From positions 434,001 to 498,000 of the forward strand of contig NZ_FOUK01000001.1 in assembly GCF_900114845.1 (NCBI RefSeq): a stretch of 64,000 bases of DNA. Reading direction: 5' to 3'. Each line of letters starts with the position of its first letter. The stretch's first letter is position 1. The notes beneath the pieces are model-generated. The model was not told the DNA's origin and did not search any database. It was given only the letters and a program-made list of their open reading frames with translations. Positions 62,107 through 64,000 of this stretch are shown here, one piece after another. Position numbers and translations under genes: made by a program. Source of the stretch: Pimelobacter simplex (GTDB lineage: Bacteria; Actinomycetota; Actinomycetes; Propionibacteriales; Nocardioidaceae).

Positions 62107-63317
62107 CCGACCTGCTCTCCGCACCCGCGCGGCACCGGCTGGCGCGGCTCACCCGCTGGCATCCCGGGCTGCGCGACGTGCCCCTGGACCTGCTGCTGCT
62201 CGGCGGCCAGAACGGCATGACGGCCGCCGCGTTCGCCACCGCGCTCGGCGACCCGCTGTGGCCCTCGCGGCGCGTGGTCGACGGTCCGCACGCGGCCCTG
62301 CTCGACCTGGCCGGGCGCGACGGCTCGGGGGTGATCGGCGACGCGGAGATCCTCGTGTCGTCGTACGGGCGGATGGCGCGGGTGTGCGTACGACGGACCG
62401 GCCGCTTCTTCGCGGCCACCGACGACGCCGGGATCGTCGCCCAGGCACGCTCGTTCCTGGCCCGCGCGGCGGGTGAGCAGGTGGCGCTGCCGTCCGACGC
62501 GCTGCACTCGCCGCCCGGGCAGCCGGTGCTCGTCGTACCGGTGGCGGACTCGGACTGCTTCCAGGTCCTCGACGGCCACCACCGGATCGCGCTCGCCGCT
62601 GCCGCAGGGCTGCCGTCCCTGCCCGTCCGGGTGCGGCGCGGCGCGATCACCACGCCGCTGCAGGACCTGCTCCGCGCGATGTCGTGGCTCGACGGCGGCC
62701 GCGAGCTCTACCAGCCCGTCGTGTCACCCGAGCTCGCCGCACGGTGGCCCACCGTGCGCTGCTGCGTCGACCGGCTGGAGGCGATGGAGTCCTTCCTGCG
62801 CGGGCGGGACCAGCTCGCCGGCACCTACCTCGACGTCGCCAGCTGCTACGGCTGGTTCGTCCGGCACCTGACCGACCTCGGGCTCGAGGCCGAGGGGATC
62901 GAGCGCGACCCGCTCGGCGCGACGCTCGGCCGGATCGTCTACGGCCTCGACCCGGCCCGGATCCGGACCGGCGACGCCGTCGCCCTGCTCGGCGGCTCCC
63001 ACGAGAGCTGGGACGTGGTGTCGTGCTTCAGCCTGCTCCACCACTTCGTGCTCGGCCGTGGCAGCTGCGACGCCGTCGAGCTCGTCCGGATGCTCGACCG
63101 GGCGACCCGCAAGGTGCTCTTCCTCGACACCGGCCAGGAGCACGAGCGCTGGTTCCGCAAGTCGCTGCGGGGCTGGGATGCCGCCTACATCCGGGAGTTC
63201 CTGCTCGAGAACACCACCTTCGACGAGGTGCTCGACCTCGGCCCGGACCGGGACGCGGTGCCGCCGTACGAGGACAACTACGGGCGCCACCTCTTCGCCT
63301 GCGTGCGGACGGCGTGA
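62103..63317 (+). CDS. class I SAM methyltransferase fused to a ParB-like N-terminal domain
   Basis: 404-residue protein. The N-terminal half holds a ParB/Srx-like motif, VLDGHHRIALAAAAGLPSLPVRV (DGHHR near 158), in which such domains bind phosphate or nucleotides. The C-terminal half is a methyltransferase: YLDVASCYGWFVRHLTDLG (motif I, about 241; Gly-rich loop altered to DVASCYGWF), the acidic residue in AEGIERD, and WDVVSCFSLLHHFVLGRG (motif IV, about 302). C-terminal GRHLFACVR ends the fold. ATG lies in the sulfotransferase stop (ATGA). Likely methylates the polysaccharide or a sugar precursor; role inferred. Confidence 0.8.
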   Translation: MTDLLSAPARHRLARLTRWHPGLRDVPLDLLLLGGQNGMTAAAFATALGDPLWPSRRVVDGPHAALLDLAGRDGSGVIGDAEILVSSYGRMARVCVRRTGRFFAATDDAGIVAQARSFLARAAGEQVALPSDALHSPPGQPVLVVPVADSDCFQVLDGHHRIALAAAAGLPSLPVRVRRGAITTPLQDLLRAMSWLDGGRELYQPVVSPELAARWPTVRCCVDRLEAMESFLRGRDQLAGTYLDVASCYGWFVRHLTDLGLEAEGIERDPLGATLGRIVYGLDPARIRTGDAVALLGGSHESWDVVSCFSLLHHFVLGRGSCDAVELVRMLDRATRKVLFLDTGQEHERWFRKSLRGWDAAYIREFLLENTTFDEVLDLGPDRDAVPPYEDNYGRHLFACVRTA

Positions 63318-63330
63318 CGTGGGTGCCGTG

Positions 63331-64000
63331 ATGTCCGAGGACCTGCTCTCCGTCGCCGCCGCCCTCTGGCCGGGGGCCGAGACCGTCGACGCCGGCGCCC
63401 CCGCGGACGGTCGCCCGGTCCGGGCCCGCTTCGCGGTGGTGCACCGCGGACCGACCCCGACAGTGCTGGTGCCCGTCGAACCGCCGTCCGCCGCGGCGGC
63501 CTCGCTCCGCCGGGTCAGCGCCGGCTCGAGCTGGTGGGACTCGACCAGCCGCGTGGCGGCGGGGGCCGCCGTGCGCGCCGTCCCGGCGCTGCTGCGGCAC
63601 CGGGTCGAGGTGCGCGGCGGGGAGGAGGGGCTCGCCGACCACCTCTCGGCGGTGCTCGGCACGCCGGTGACGTTCAGCCTCAGCATCGGCACCGCGCGGG
63701 TCAACCGGAAGCCGGTGCTGCAGGTGTTCGACGCCACGGGCACGTGCCGGGCGTTCGCCAAGGTCGGCTGGACCGAGAACACCTGCGCCGACGTGGCCGC
63801 GGAGGGCCGGGCGCTCGCCGCCGTGACTGCCCACCAGTACCGGCACATCATCCCGCCGGAGCTGGTCGCCCGGACGTCGTGGGAGGGCCGGCCGGTGCTG
63901 CTGACCGGCCCGCTCGCGCCGTCGCCGTGGGCCCGGCACCGGCGCTCCTGGACGCCGCCCGACGACGCGATGGCCGAGCTGGCCTCGCGGTTCGGGCTGA
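63331..64000 (+). CDS. kinase-like (APH-fold) protein, 3'-truncated by the window edge
   Basis: The frame stays open from ATG 63331 (GTG 63319 is an alternative) to the window end, 223 codons. MSEDLLSVAAALWPGAETVD leads into beta-strands, then AFAKVGWTENTCADVAAEGR, with Lys followed by a Glu helix as in the ATP-binding N-lobe of aminoglycoside-phosphotransferase/choline-kinase-like enzymes, and PVLLTGPLAPSPWA as hinge. The catalytic HxD motif would lie beyond the end. 13 nt separate it from the methyltransferase gene, so it belongs to the EPS operon; it may phosphorylate a sugar or glycan intermediate (inference). Confidence 0.6.
   Translation, partial: MSEDLLSVAAALWPGAETVDAGAPADGRPVRARFAVVHRGPTPTVLVPVEPPSAAAASLRRVSAGSSWWDSTSRVAAGAAVRAVPALLRHRVEVRGGEEGLADHLSAVLGTPVTFSLSIGTARVNRKPVLQVFDATGTCRAFAKVGWTENTCADVAAEGRALAAVTAHQYRHIIPPELVARTSWEGRPVLLTGPLAPSPWARHRRSWTPPDDAMAELASRFGL

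Overview
The window is about 72-74 % GC and behaves like the chromosome of a high-GC actinobacterium of the Nocardioidaceae type (Nocardioides or Pimelobacter-like). The evidence is the extreme GC at third codon positions, GTG starts and 4-nt ATGA overlaps, a mycothiol-dependent enzyme, a close FadE5 homologue, an EtfD homologue, a split hsaEGF-type operon, and IdeR- and KstR-type operators. I see no prophage, insertion sequence, CRISPR array or rRNA. The genus is inferred; no marker gene is present.

Layout. 1-6.1 kb: end of a lipoyl acyltransferase (E2) gene, a DUF2071 protein, a MerR regulator divergent from a small alpha/beta hydrolase, and two exported proteins on the minus strand (a propeller-like protein and an M1 metallopeptidase lipoprotein). 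6.2-13.9 kb: a large secreted M19-like amidohydrolase, an EtfD-type membrane iron-sulfur protein with a remarkable repeat tail, and an acyl-CoA ligase. 13.9-17.2 kb: an ECF sigma factor with a PASTA-like membrane partner, then a ribbon-helix-helix (HicB-like) regulator with a DUF4097 protein. 17.2-25.5 kb: a TetR-linked pair of NAD(P)-binding enzymes, a CocE/NonD esterase, an IclR regulator and the hsaE-hsaG-hsaF aldehyde-releasing operon. 25.5-31.6 kb: an iron-regulated siderophore-interacting flavoprotein, dcd, an SGNH hydrolase, tRNA-Gly(CCC), and small proteins including a KSI-fold protein behind a KstR-like box. 31.6-37.8 kb: exported metalloprotease-like and propeller/PKD proteins around an Rrf2 regulator. 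37.9-47.7 kb: fadE5, a GH43-like protein, mixed enzymes, a NarL-type two-component pair and an enoyl-CoA hydratase. 47.7-64 kb: an exopolysaccharide locus with initiating transferase, ALG13/ALG14-like split glycosyltransferase, its own two-component system, a giant secreted PKD/propeller protein, a Wzz-like protein, a flippase, a sulfotransferase, a methyltransferase and a kinase-like protein running off the end.

How the parts work together. Three beta-oxidation genes far apart (etfD, fadE5, echA) carry the same 16-bp operator design (GTTACY-N4-RGTAGN), which suggests a fatty-acid regulon in which FadE5 and crotonase activity feed electrons through ETF to EtfD and the quinone pool. HsaEGF, the TetR cassette with a KstR2-like box, and the KSI-fold gene with a KstR-like box point to steroid or aromatic catabolism. 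The EPS locus is the best candidate for an incompletely described system: AT-rich CC...GG boxes lie upstream of the glycosyltransferase operon, the sensor kinase gene and the chain-length gene.

The strongest unusual signals are the repeated GSLFD motif in the EtfD tail, a 61-nt near-perfect palindrome whose relative occurs 5.8 kb away so that the two bracket the cocE-iclR-hsaEGF block, the phased TGAYGTCA array before the HicB-like gene, and the shared beta-oxidation operator. All family assignments come from reading motifs by eye; no database search was run. No gene-free stretch exceeds about 240 bases.
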